Shown here one piece after another: positions 9,333 through 16,264 of a stretch of DNA of 43,483 nucleotides. This DNA comes from Actinomycetota bacterium (GTDB lineage: Bacteria; Actinomycetota; Acidimicrobiia; Acidimicrobiales; Ilumatobacteraceae), in contig RGCG01000010.1 of NCBI GenBank assembly GCA_009919275.1, positions 1-43,483 of the forward strand, written 5' to 3'. The translations under genes and the position numbers were made by a program. Each line of letters starts with the position of its first letter. Positions within the stretch are counted from its first letter, which is position 1. The notes below the pieces were generated by a model that was not told the origin of the DNA, did no database searches, and saw only the letters and a list, made by a program, of their open reading frames with translations.

Positions 9333-9859
9333 GAATGGGCTCGATGGCGAACGACGATTCCTTCGACGAATCTCCTTATTCGCGTTTGGTGGGTGAGCGC
9401 CTGCGCGCAATCCGCAAACAAAAGAAGCTGTCGTTGAACGAAGTCGAGGCCCAGACGAACGATGAGTTCCGCGCGTCGGTGTTGGGTGCATACGAACGTG
9501 GAGAACGGGTCATTTCGGTTCCCCGACTCGAGCGGCTTGCTCGCTTCTACGGCGTATCGATCGACCAGCTGTTGCCGCGCGATCCGCTGGCCGTCGAGCG
9601 CAACCAGCCCGGAGCCGCCGGTCCCACCAAGATCCGCATCGACGTTGCAAAGTTGTCGACATTTCCGGAGGAAAAGTTCCGCATGCTCGAACGATTCCTT
9701 CGCATGATCCAGGTGCAGCGCCAGGACTTCAACGGCAAGGTCATCACCGTCCGGGCACACGACACCCGCGCGATTGCGGTCATGCTCGACGTTCCGGTCG
9801 ACGAAGTCGCGGGGCAGCTCACACAACTCGGTCTCATCTTCGTTCCGCCCACCACATGA
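9329..9859 (+). CDS. bldD: BldD-like regulator with cyclic-di-GMP motif
   Basis: BldD is the actinobacterial master regulator that, in Streptomyces, holds back development when its C-terminal domain binds a cyclic-di-GMP tetramer. This 176-residue protein has the same plan. An XRE helix-turn-helix lies at about residues 18-83 (RLVGERLRAIRKQKKLSL, then AYERGERVISVPRLERLARFYGV), followed by a linker and a C-terminal domain at about 100-172. The cyclic-di-GMP motif RxD-x8-RxxD is intact as R131, D133, R142 and D145. Starts at 9329, 9335 and 9344 are possible; 9329 is kept because it forms an ATGA overlap with rsmE. It is embedded between rsmE and hemW. Orthology is inferred from motif and domain order; the regulon is unknown. 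Confidence 0.85.
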   Translation: MRMGSMANDDSFDESPYSRLVGERLRAIRKQKKLSLNEVEAQTNDEFRASVLGAYERGERVISVPRLERLARFYGVSIDQLLPRDPLAVERNQPGAAGPTKIRIDVAKLSTFPEEKFRMLERFLRMIQVQRQDFNGKVITVRAHDTRAIAVMLDVPVDEVAGQLTQLGLIFVPPTT

Positions 9860-10950
9860 CGGCGTGGCAACCCGAATTCGGGGTCTACATTCACGTACCG
9901 TTCTGTTCGCGACGCTGCGACTATTGCGCGTTTGCCACGTGGGACGACAAGGCATCGATCATCGATGAATACATGGATGCGCTCGCGCTCGAAATTCGCC
10001 GGGCCGTCGACTCCGGGCTGAGGAATGCGGTGTCGGTGTTTGTGGGCGGCGGAACTCCCTCGCTCGTGCCGGCGGAAGCGCTCGCGCGGGCGGTTTCTCT
10101 CGTGCCGATCGTTGATGGAGCGGAGATCACGGTGGAGTGCAATCCCGACAACGTCACCGATTCATTGCTTCGCACCTACCGCGACGCCGGCGTCAACCGC
10201 ATCAGCCTGGGTGTGCAGTCGATGGTGCCGCACGTCCTTGCGTCTCTCGGCCGTGAACACAACCCCGACAACGTCACGAATGCCGTCGAGACAATTCGTG
10301 CGGTCGGAATCCCCACGTTCAATCTCGATCTCATTTACGGCGCTCATGGCGAGAGCATCGCGGACTGGGAAGAAACCGTGCATGCCGCGCTCGCGCTCGA
10401 CCCGCCGCACGTGTCGGCCTATGCCCTCACTGTCGAGGCCGGCACGCCACTCTCTGGCGATCGTGCGCGCCACCCCGACGACGACGACCAAGCCGACAAG
10501 TACCCGATCGTCGATGCGATCCTCGAGAGTGGGGGACGTGCCAACTACGAGATTTCGAACTGGGCCCGCCCGGGTCACGAAAGTCGCCACAACGGTCTCT
10601 ACTGGGCACAATCCGACTACAGGGGATTCGGCTGTGCCGCACACTCCCATGCCGCGGGCCGCCGCTGGTGGAACGTGCGGACTCCCGAGCGTTACGTCGA
10701 GCTCGTGCGGCACGACGACAGCACCGAAGCCGCATTCGAACAACTGACCGCCGAACAGGTGGCAGCCGAACGAGTGCAACTTGCGATTCGACGCCGCGAA
10801 GGAGTCGCTCGAGGCGACATTTCGTCCGCCAAGCAGGAAGAAATCGACGTGTTCGTGAACGAGGGATTGCTTGTGGTCGAAAGCGACCGCGTGATGCTCA
10901 CGCAGCGGGGGAGGCTTCTTGCCAATGCGATTACGATTCGCCTCACATGA
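9856..10950 (+). CDS. hemW: HemW-like radical SAM protein
   Basis: HemW is a radical SAM heme chaperone, long misannotated as an oxygen-independent coproporphyrinogen oxidase. The 364-residue protein begins with VYIHVPFCSRRCDYCAF, giving the CxxxCxxC cluster ligands C17, C21 and C24. VFVGGGTPSL (SAM-binding GGE-like region) and the long RISLGVQSM block follow. The length is that of HemW rather than the longer HemN. The ATG overlaps the bldD stop (ATGA) and its own stop overlaps the next ATG. In many actinobacteria hemW lies directly between lepA and hrcA; here it is downstream of bldD. Confidence 0.93.
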   Translation: MTAWQPEFGVYIHVPFCSRRCDYCAFATWDDKASIIDEYMDALALEIRRAVDSGLRNAVSVFVGGGTPSLVPAEALARAVSLVPIVDGAEITVECNPDNVTDSLLRTYRDAGVNRISLGVQSMVPHVLASLGREHNPDNVTNAVETIRAVGIPTFNLDLIYGAHGESIADWEETVHAALALDPPHVSAYALTVEAGTPLSGDRARHPDDDDQADKYPIVDAILESGGRANYEISNWARPGHESRHNGLYWAQSDYRGFGCAAHSHAAGRRWWNVRTPERYVELVRHDDSTEAAFEQLTAEQVAAERVQLAIRRREGVARGDISSAKQEEIDVFVNEGLLVVESDRVMLTQRGRLLANAITIRLT

Positions 10951-11411
10951 CGGAAGCAATCTTTCTCGTTCGTCACGCCAAAGCCGGCAGTCGTGCGGCG
11001 TGGGTCGATGACGACGCGATGCGGCCACTCATCGAGGAGGGTCGCGAACAAGCCCGCATCATTGCGGCGCGCCTCGCGCCACTGCATCCCGTTCGTCTCG
11101 TGAGCAGCCCGTACCTGCGCTGTCGTCAGACGCTCGAGCCGCTCGGCGAACTTTTGTCCGTCCCGGTTGAGCCGACGGAGGCGCTGCGCGAGGGGGTCGA
11201 TACCGACGTTGCACTCGTGTTCCTCGAGGGGCTCGCCGACGGCACCGTGGCGTGCAGTCATGGCGACGTCATTCCCGCGGTCCTGAAGCGTCTCGAGTGG
11301 CACGGCCTCGACATCGTCGACTGGCCCGACACACGCAAGGGCTCGGTGTGCCGACTCGAACGCCACGCGGGCCGTTTCGTCCGCGCCCATTTTTCGCCAC
11401 CGCCCCGCTGA
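10947..11411 (+). CDS. SixA-like histidine phosphatase
   Basis: A 154-residue member of the histidine phosphatase superfamily, of the short SixA type that removes phosphate from protein histidines or small molecules. The catalytic N-terminal motif is LVRHAKAG (H10, the phospho-acceptor), the second arginine lies in SSPYLRCRQTLEPL, and the second histidine is H105 in CSHGDVI. The ATG overlaps the hemW stop, so it closes the lepA-hrcA-hemW string. The substrate cannot be assigned: SixA acts on histidine-containing phosphotransfer domains in E. coli, but none is encoded here. The tRNA follows after about 40 bases. Confidence 0.85.
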   Translation: MTEAIFLVRHAKAGSRAAWVDDDAMRPLIEEGREQARIIAARLAPLHPVRLVSSPYLRCRQTLEPLGELLSVPVEPTEALREGVDTDVALVFLEGLADGTVACSHGDVIPAVLKRLEWHGLDIVDWPDTRKGSVCRLERHAGRFVRAHFSPPPR

Positions 11412-11428
11412 ACTTTCTCTCCCTCCGC

Positions 11429-11434
11429 TATGCT
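11429..11434 (+). promoter_or_regulatory. Probable -10 box of tRNA-Val
   Basis: TATGCT lies 15 bases before the first base of the tRNA, the position expected for a transcript that starts a few bases upstream of the mature 5' end. A CTGAAC sequence at 11408-11413 is a weak -35 candidate with a short spacer of 15. Confidence 0.45.
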
Positions 11435-11449
11435 TCACGGTGCCTTTTA

Positions 11450-11523
11450 GGGCGCGTAGCTCAGTTGGTTAGAGCGCTACCATGACACGGTAGAGGTCCC
11501 GGGTTCGAGTCCCGTCGTGCCCA
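11450..11523 (+). tRNA. tRNA-Val (anticodon GAC)
   Basis: The 74 bases fold as a cloverleaf. The acceptor stem GGGCGCG pairs with CGTGCCC including one G-U. The D stem is GCTC/GAGC. The anticodon stem CTACC/GGTAG encloses the loop ATGACAC, giving anticodon GAC, read as valine. The T loop is TTCGAGT. The discriminator is A and CCA is not encoded (CAA follows). The T stem CCGGG/CCCGT has a C-T mismatch at its outer pair (49-65), which is unusual. Confidence 0.95.
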
Positions 11524-11528
11524 CAAAA

Positions 11529-11548
11529 TCGCAATTGGGGAATTGCGA
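11529..11548. other. Hairpin just downstream of tRNA-Val
   Basis: TCGCAATT and AATTGCGA form a perfect 8-bp inverted repeat around a GGGG loop, 5 bases after the tRNA and 15 bases before the next start codon. It could help end or process the tRNA transcript, or sit in the leader of the cupin-like gene. There is no T-tract, so it is not a classical terminator. Confidence 0.5.
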
Positions 11549-11563
11549 GTGGGGGGAAACACC

Positions 11564-12607
11564 ATGGCTACTGTTCCGGTTTCACTGTCAAAAGAGCGCT
11601 TGGGGCTCGATCTTCACATGTATGAAGGAGCCGGCCCCGTTGTCAGCGACACGTGGTCGTTCGGCGGTTGGAAGCTTTACTTCGTCCGTCTCGACGGTGG
11701 CCAGAAGGTGGATCTCAACCACGACGGCACCGTGTACGTCAAGGTCGTCACGGGTGCACTCACCTCACCGGCACGCGTTCCATATATCGCGGCGCGATCT
11801 CTTGCCGACACGCGTGTCACCGAAAAGGAACTCGTCGCGGGCGCCGCAGGTGCGCTTGTCACCGTCCTTGTGAAGACCGCGGGGGCTCCCGAGAAGGTGA
11901 CCTCGATGAACGACATTGCGCTCGTCGGTCCGCACGATGACCGCCTCGGATGGACCTCGTTCGGCGAACGCTTCGCTGCCTATACCGACTACTTCAACGG
12001 TCTCGATGCCGGTCTCACGCCGGGGTTCCACCTACTCGACGCCAAGGGCGAGGAGATCTGCTATCTCTACCTGTGGACGGCGGGCAAGGGAGTCGATCTG
12101 TCAACGCACAACCACGGTCGCCCGCCCGGCCCCACCAGTCCCGCCTTTGCCGAGGTGCACTGGGTCGTTTCGAACGGAACCGGCAAGGGCGGCATGTACG
12201 AAACCGCGGAACCGGGTGCAGTCCATCGCGATCGCCTGCCGGTACCCGAGGGTTTCGAACACGGACCGTTCTTCGAATTCGATGCGACAGGTGCGCCGAT
12301 CCTTCGTGAGAACGGCGCCGTTACGTACCCGTGGCACGGTTGGCAGGGCGGCGACGACGGCCAGCCAGGTGTCGTCGGCTCCGTAGGTCTTGATCTCAAG
12401 AACGTTGCCACTCGGGTCGACAAGAAATGCAGCCCTCTTCGAACTGAACTCTTCGGCGTCGTAAGTCGTCGGGGGAGACAACCACTTAACACCACGCGTC
12501 TCGAGGTCGCTCACGAACGCTTCGAAATCGTCCGTCGGCAGCGTGACGCCGAAGTGCCTCATCCCACTGTTGTCGCAAACGGTTGCGGTATCCGCCGCAA
12601 GTTGTAG
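11564..12607 (+). CDS. Cupin-like protein with chimeric C-terminus
   Basis: I do not recognise this family with certainty. It resembles cupin-type jelly-roll proteins such as the cupin domain of aldos-2-ulose dehydratases. The ATG at 11564 has a purine-rich Shine-Dalgarno (GGGGGGAA) just upstream. Two beta-rich halves are suggested (about residues 5-105 and 125-265); a cluster with THNHGRPPGP, FAEVHW and GGMYE could bind metal. After PWHGWQGGDDGQPG (near 12365) the reading frame enters sequence antisense to the convergent glyoxalase gene, so the last 80 or so residues are probably not genuine and the natural C-terminus of perhaps 15-25 residues is missing. See the 12.37 kb junction. Confidence 0.7.
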   Translation: MATVPVSLSKERLGLDLHMYEGAGPVVSDTWSFGGWKLYFVRLDGGQKVDLNHDGTVYVKVVTGALTSPARVPYIAARSLADTRVTEKELVAGAAGALVTVLVKTAGAPEKVTSMNDIALVGPHDDRLGWTSFGERFAAYTDYFNGLDAGLTPGFHLLDAKGEEICYLYLWTAGKGVDLSTHNHGRPPGPTSPAFAEVHWVVSNGTGKGGMYETAEPGAVHRDRLPVPEGFEHGPFFEFDATGAPILRENGAVTYPWHGWQGGDDGQPGVVGSVGLDLKNVATRVDKKCSPLRTELFGVVSRRGRQPLNTTRLEVAHERFEIVRRQRDAEVPHPTVVANGCGIRRKL

Positions 12608-12751
12608 GGAGAGCTGCATTCCAAAGAACCAGACGTCGAACCACGACTCGCGGACGCGGCCACGCTCGAGGCCCAGGGTCCCCACGTAGAACTCGTGCGT
12701 CGCGTCGAGGTCGACCACGGGAATCGAGAGGTGCAGGATCGGGCCGCCCAT
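12101..12751 (-). CDS. Glyoxalase/VOC-family protein with run-on C-terminus
   Basis: The first 130 residues form a complete vicinal-oxygen-chelate (glyoxalase/bleomycin-resistance/dioxygenase) protein. It begins MGGPILHLSIPVVDLDATHEFY and contains RHFGVTLPTDD and the closing strand AAFLVDPSGNVLEIKTY. The usual metal ligands H7, H66 and E119 are present. The substrate is unknown. The ATG at 12751 overlaps the glutamate dehydrogenase stop (TGATG), so the two are probably co-translated. Just past GADDTW, where such proteins normally end, there is no stop and the frame runs about 85 residues antisense through the cupin-like gene to 12101. That extension is probably an artefact of the junction near 12.37 kb. 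Confidence 0.82.
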   Translation of the reverse strand: MGGPILHLSIPVVDLDATHEFYVGTLGLERGRVRESWFDVWFFGMQLSLQLAADTATVCDNSGMRHFGVTLPTDDFEAFVSDLETRGVKWLSPPTTYDAEEFSSKRAAFLVDPSGNVLEIKTYGADDTWLAVVAALPTVPRVRNGAVLTKDRRTCRIEFEERSVFETLGYRQAIAMDCTRFRGFVHAALAGSVRNDPVHLGKGGTGGAGRATVVVR

Positions 12752-14040
12752 CACAGCACCTGCCCGCGCAGTGCGAGCGCCTCGACAACGCGTCTCACGG
12801 CAACGATGAAGGCACCCGTTCGCAAATCGCAGTTGTAGTGCGCGGTCTCGGCGCTCACGGCCCGATACGCCGCAGCGAGGCGTTTGTCCAATTCGCTTCG
12901 GAACGTCTCGAGCGGCCACTTGAATTCCTGGATGTTCTGGGTCCATTCGAAGTAGCTCCCCAGAACACCGCCACTGTTCGCAAGGATGTCGGGGATGACG
13001 GTCACACCGCCGTCGCCAAAGATTCGGTCGGCTTCGCCGTCGACCGGCTGGTTTGCCGCCTCGACGATCACTCGCGCGCGCACGTTCCGTGCGTTGGCTG
13101 CCGTGATGACGCCGCCCAGTGCCGCGGGAATGAGGACGTCGACGGCGGCGAACAGCGTCTGATCGGGATCGGATTCTTCGCCGGCTTCGATCTCGCTCAC
13201 CTGGCGAAACCCAGCCAGATCGTCGATCGAGGCGCCCTGAGCGAATCGACGCGCACCCGTGACATCGGATATCTCGACGACCCGCATGCCCGCAGCGATG
13301 GCTTCGAGCGCGGCGAATCGACCCACGTTGCCGAAGCCCTGAATTGCCACGGTCTTGTTGCGGGGGCCTCCGGCGAGATCGGTGAGAGCGGCTGACGTGA
13401 CGGCGATGACTCCTCGGCCGGTGGCCTCTTCACGACCCTCGGCGCCGAAGAGTGCGGTGGGTTTTCCCGTGACGCAAGCTGGTTGGAAACCTTCGATCCG
13501 ATGGAACTCGTCCATCAGCCACGCCATCGTTCGTGCGTCGGTTCCCATGTCGGGGGCCGGAATGTCGCGATGCGGTCCGAGCACGTGAACCATCACGCGG
13601 GTCCAGCGTCGAATGAGTTCTTCTGCTTCGCGGTCCGAGAGCGATCGGGGTTCAATGCGTACTCCGCCCTTGGCACCACCGAAGGGAACGTCGATCAACG
13701 ACGTCTTCCACGTCATCAAACTCGCAAGTGCCCTTACTTCGTTCAGGTCGACCGACGGGTGGAAACGGATGCCCCCTTTTCGTGGGCCCCGTGCACTCGA
13801 GTGTTGGACCCGGTATCCGGTCAGGATGTCCCTGTCACCGTCGTCGCGACTGAGAGGGATCGAAACCGTCACCTCGCGCTCGCACGAACACAGAATTTGG
13901 CGGGTGGACTCCGGCACGTCGAGGAAGTCGGACGCGCCGAGGACACGGGAGTTGACCTCGGCGAATGCGTCTTCCTCGGTGCCGTGGACGTTGGCCGACG
14001 CGCCGTTGTTGGCAGCGGTCGAGGCGAGTGAATTTGTCAT
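12751..14040 (-). CDS. gdhA: Glutamate dehydrogenase (Glu/Leu/Phe/Val family)
   Basis: This enzyme interconverts glutamate and 2-oxoglutarate plus ammonia with NAD(P). It has 429 residues, typical of the small hexameric class. The substrate domain has GGIRFHPSVDLNEVRALASLMTWK (ammonia and substrate lysines) and DVPFGGAKGGV with the catalytic lysine. The Rossmann domain has AIQGFGNVGRFAA. The C-terminal region VIPDILANSGGVLGSYFEW is characteristic. Specificity for glutamate rather than leucine or valine is inferred from length and overall similarity. A TACGAG hexamer 6 bases before the ATG is a weak leaderless -10 candidate, and a 5-bp inverted repeat AACGG/CCGTT lies at 14100-14116. Together with gltBD it gives the cell two glutamate routes. 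Confidence 0.93.
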   Translation of the reverse strand: MTNSLASTAANNGASANVHGTEEDAFAEVNSRVLGASDFLDVPESTRQILCSCEREVTVSIPLSRDDGDRDILTGYRVQHSSARGPRKGGIRFHPSVDLNEVRALASLMTWKTSLIDVPFGGAKGGVRIEPRSLSDREAEELIRRWTRVMVHVLGPHRDIPAPDMGTDARTMAWLMDEFHRIEGFQPACVTGKPTALFGAEGREEATGRGVIAVTSAALTDLAGGPRNKTVAIQGFGNVGRFAALEAIAAGMRVVEISDVTGARRFAQGASIDDLAGFRQVSEIEAGEESDPDQTLFAAVDVLIPAALGGVITAANARNVRARVIVEAANQPVDGEADRIFGDGGVTVIPDILANSGGVLGSYFEWTQNIQEFKWPLETFRSELDKRLAAAYRAVSAETAHYNCDLRTGAFIVAVRRVVEALALRGQVL

Positions 14041-14141
14041 GTCTCACTCGTAGTCCAGATGTCCGCGAGGGGGAACTGGCCCGGTCTCTTGTTCATCGAA
14101 ACGGAGTTGTACCGTTACTCGTTCGTCACCGAAAGAGCCGT

Positions 14142-15089
14142 TCAAAGCCACTTGTTCCGGCGGAACAGTCGAAACAGTAGACCGCAGGCGGATGCCATGA
14201 TTGCGACCACCACGTAGTAGCCCCAGCGAGTTTGCAATTCGGGCATGTTCTCGAAGTTCATGCCGTAGACGCCCGCGAGCATGGTGGGTACGGCTGCGAT
14301 GCCGACCCAAGCTGAGATCCGTCTCATGTCGGCGTTCTGTTGCACGGAAACGAGCGCAATGCTCGCCTGGAGTGTCGCGTCGACGATGCGCTCGGTTGAG
14401 TCGAGCAGATCGATGACCTTCAGAAGATGGTCGCGAACGTCGGAGAATTGGAACCTCTGTTGTTTGTCGATGAATCTGGCCGAGCCACTCGCGAGATGTG
14501 TGATGGGGTCGAGCAACGGAAGAACGGCGCGGCGGAATTCGACCACTTCGCGCTTCACGGTGTAGAGCAGTCGGGGCGGAGCGGAAGTCGATGCGCTGAA
14601 GACGACATCCTCGAGGTCGTCGACGTCGGCGCAGATCCGACTGGACACTTCGACGTATTGGTCGACGAGCCTGTCGAGTATCTCGTGAATTACCGCTGTC
14701 GTGCCCAATTTGAGTTTTTCCGGATGGGCCTCGAGGTCGGCACGTATCGTCTTCAGAGGCATTGCCTCACCATGTCGCACAGTCACGACCGTGCGCTCGG
14801 AATAGAAAATGCACACGTCGCCGATCGAAATTTCACGGGAATTCGAGTCGTACGAAACCGTCTTCGTTACCAGGAAGTCGTGGTCTTCGAAGCTGTCCAG
14901 TTTCGGGCGCTGCTGCCGTGCGACTGCGTCCTCGAGAGCGAGGTCGTTGAAGTGAAAATGGTGCTGGTAATCGACGAGTTCATCCGCGGTCGGGTCGAGA
15001 ATGCCGACCCAAGAGAATCCGGTGGTGCCGTCGGGGTCATGCCCCTCGTGTCTTATTCCCTCGATGTACACCGCTTCGTCAACGAGCAT
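14142..15089 (-). CDS. corA: CorA-family magnesium transporter
   Basis: CorA is a homopentameric Mg2+ (also Co2+) channel of the inner membrane. The 315-residue protein has the long cytoplasmic N-domain and two C-terminal membrane helices. The selectivity motif YGMNFENMPEL follows the first helix (GMN at 276-278), and a basic tail FRRNKWL ends the protein, as usual. The start ATG at 15089 is 6 bases downstream of a TATGGT hexamer, implying leaderless translation, although GGTGAG overlapping it could act as a weak Shine-Dalgarno. It is divergent from the metallophosphoesterase gene. Confidence 0.95.
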   Translation of the reverse strand: MLVDEAVYIEGIRHEGHDPDGTTGFSWVGILDPTADELVDYQHHFHFNDLALEDAVARQQRPKLDSFEDHDFLVTKTVSYDSNSREISIGDVCIFYSERTVVTVRHGEAMPLKTIRADLEAHPEKLKLGTTAVIHEILDRLVDQYVEVSSRICADVDDLEDVVFSASTSAPPRLLYTVKREVVEFRRAVLPLLDPITHLASGSARFIDKQQRFQFSDVRDHLLKVIDLLDSTERIVDATLQASIALVSVQQNADMRRISAWVGIAAVPTMLAGVYGMNFENMPELQTRWGYYVVVAIMASACGLLFRLFRRNKWL

Positions 15090-15138
15090 GTACTCACCAT
15101 ATTCCCCAACGTTGGATCGGTGTGCCTATGGTGAGGAA
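15090..15138. promoter_or_regulatory. Palindromic divergent leaderless promoter (corA / phosphoesterase)
   Basis: The 49-base gap holds a perfect 9-bp inverted repeat, CTCACCATA at 15093-15101 and TATGGTGAG at 15127-15135. In each direction the arm supplies TATGGT, a TAnnnT -10 hexamer, ending exactly 6 bases before the ATG of corA or the GTG of the phosphoesterase. An inner palindrome CCAACGTTGG (15106-15115) sits between. The geometry fits two leaderless transcripts and possibly one shared dimeric regulator. Confidence 0.6.
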
Positions 15139-15918
15139 GTGGCACGAGTCGTCATCGCACAGTTGTCTGACGTTCACATTCCGGGTGCACCCGCGGAGCA
15201 ATTGGCGGGTAGTAACCCGTCGGACCGATTGAAATCTGTACTCGCGGTTGCCTCGCGCCGGTCTTCTGCGGTGCTTCTCACGGGTGACCTCGCCGCGACA
15301 CGCGGCACGGATGACGAGTATCGGGCCCTGCGCGCACTCGTTGCCGATGTGCCCGTGCCCGTGTGGCCCGTTGCGGGAAACCATGACGAGGCCAACCGGC
15401 TCGCCGCACTCTTCGGCATCAGCGGCAGAAACGGCAGATGTGACTATTTCGTCGATCACTCGGGTGTTCGTGTCGTCGTTCTCGATTCGAGCAGGGACAA
15501 ACTCGTCGGCGGTCGACTCGACGCCGAACAAGTCGACTGGCTCGACACCGTGTTGGGAGGCGCGTCGGCGTCGTTGGTCGCGATCCACCATCCGTGTCTG
15601 GCGCACGACGTCGTCTCGTCGCCGTCGATGCGGCTCGACGACCCCTCACTCGAGGCCTTGGGCTCGGTGATTTCGTGTCACGAGGTTCACGCCGTGATCG
15701 GTGGTCACGCGCACGTTCCGCTCGTCGGGTCGTTCGCCGGTACCACCGCGATCGTGGCACCCTCGACTGCCTACGAATTCGGCGACCGCGTCGACGGTCG
15801 GCCGACGTACCGCGAGGGGCCGCTTCAGTATTTCGAGCATTCGTGGAACGATGATGGTTCGGGTTTTCTCAGCCGACTCGTCACCGTGTCGGATGAAGTG
15901 TGGCGTCCGCTGACGTGA
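15139..15918 (+). CDS. Calcineurin-like metallophosphoesterase (CpdA-like)
   Basis: A 259-residue dinuclear-metal phosphoesterase. The motif set is complete: QLSDVHI, LTGDLA, GNHDE, IHHPC and GGHAHVP. The order and length resemble CpdA/Icc-type 3',5'-cyclic nucleotide phosphodiesterases, which lower cAMP in the cytoplasm, but other substrates are possible. The GTG at 15139 is chosen because it begins just before VVIAQLSDVHI and follows a TATGGT -10 box by 6 bases. No signal peptide is seen, which favours a cytoplasmic enzyme. The stop is 1 base from the stop of the convergent YCII gene. Confidence 0.85.
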   Translation: MARVVIAQLSDVHIPGAPAEQLAGSNPSDRLKSVLAVASRRSSAVLLTGDLAATRGTDDEYRALRALVADVPVPVWPVAGNHDEANRLAALFGISGRNGRCDYFVDHSGVRVVVLDSSRDKLVGGRLDAEQVDWLDTVLGGASASLVAIHHPCLAHDVVSSPSMRLDDPSLEALGSVISCHEVHAVIGGHAHVPLVGSFAGTTAIVAPSTAYEFGDRVDGRPTYREGPLQYFEHSWNDDGSGFLSRLVTVSDEVWRPLT

Positions 15919-15919
15919 G

Positions 15920-16264
15920 TCAACCGCCCAAGAGGGGGCGTAGCTCGACCTTGCGATTGCATGCGCGCGAGCCGCGTCGCGCGAGTTCGTGCGCCGATGC
16001 AGCGTCGGGTGCTTCGATCAACCAAAAGCCGCTGACGTATTCGTGATTCGCATTCGTGGTGGGGTCGTGAAGCGGGCCGTCGATCGTGAGGCCGGCGCCG
16101 TCGCGGTTGTCGAACCGTGTTGCTGTTGATGGTGCGCCGAGCCCACCGGCGAAGATCCAATGGCCGTTTGCCATGAGAGAGTCATTGAACTCGTCGATGG
16201 CTTCGATCTCGTCCCTGCTTCCCGTGTTGGTCGCGGTGTCGATCACCGATATCAGGAACTTCAT
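15920..16264 (-). CDS. YCII-related (DGPF-type) domain protein
   Basis: This 114-residue protein begins MKFLISVIDTATNTG and contains a GPLHDPTT segment and GFWLIEAPDAASAHELA, the pattern of the YCII-related family (ferredoxin-like fold). In actinobacteria such proteins often accompany ECF sigma factors, but none is next to it here. The biochemical role is unknown. The ATG overlaps the stop of the aldo-keto reductase gene (ATGA), so it is probably co-translated with it. Confidence 0.8.
   Translation of the reverse strand: MKFLISVIDTATNTGSRDEIEAIDEFNDSLMANGHWIFAGGLGAPSTATRFDNRDGAGLTIDGPLHDPTTNANHEYVSGFWLIEAPDAASAHELARRGSRACNRKVELRPLLGG

Noticed and set aside
11450-11563. An integration (att) site at the 3' end of tRNA-Val
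   Set aside because: No integrase gene, and no second copy of the tRNA 3' end was seen in the flanking sequence; the adjacent genes look chromosomal.
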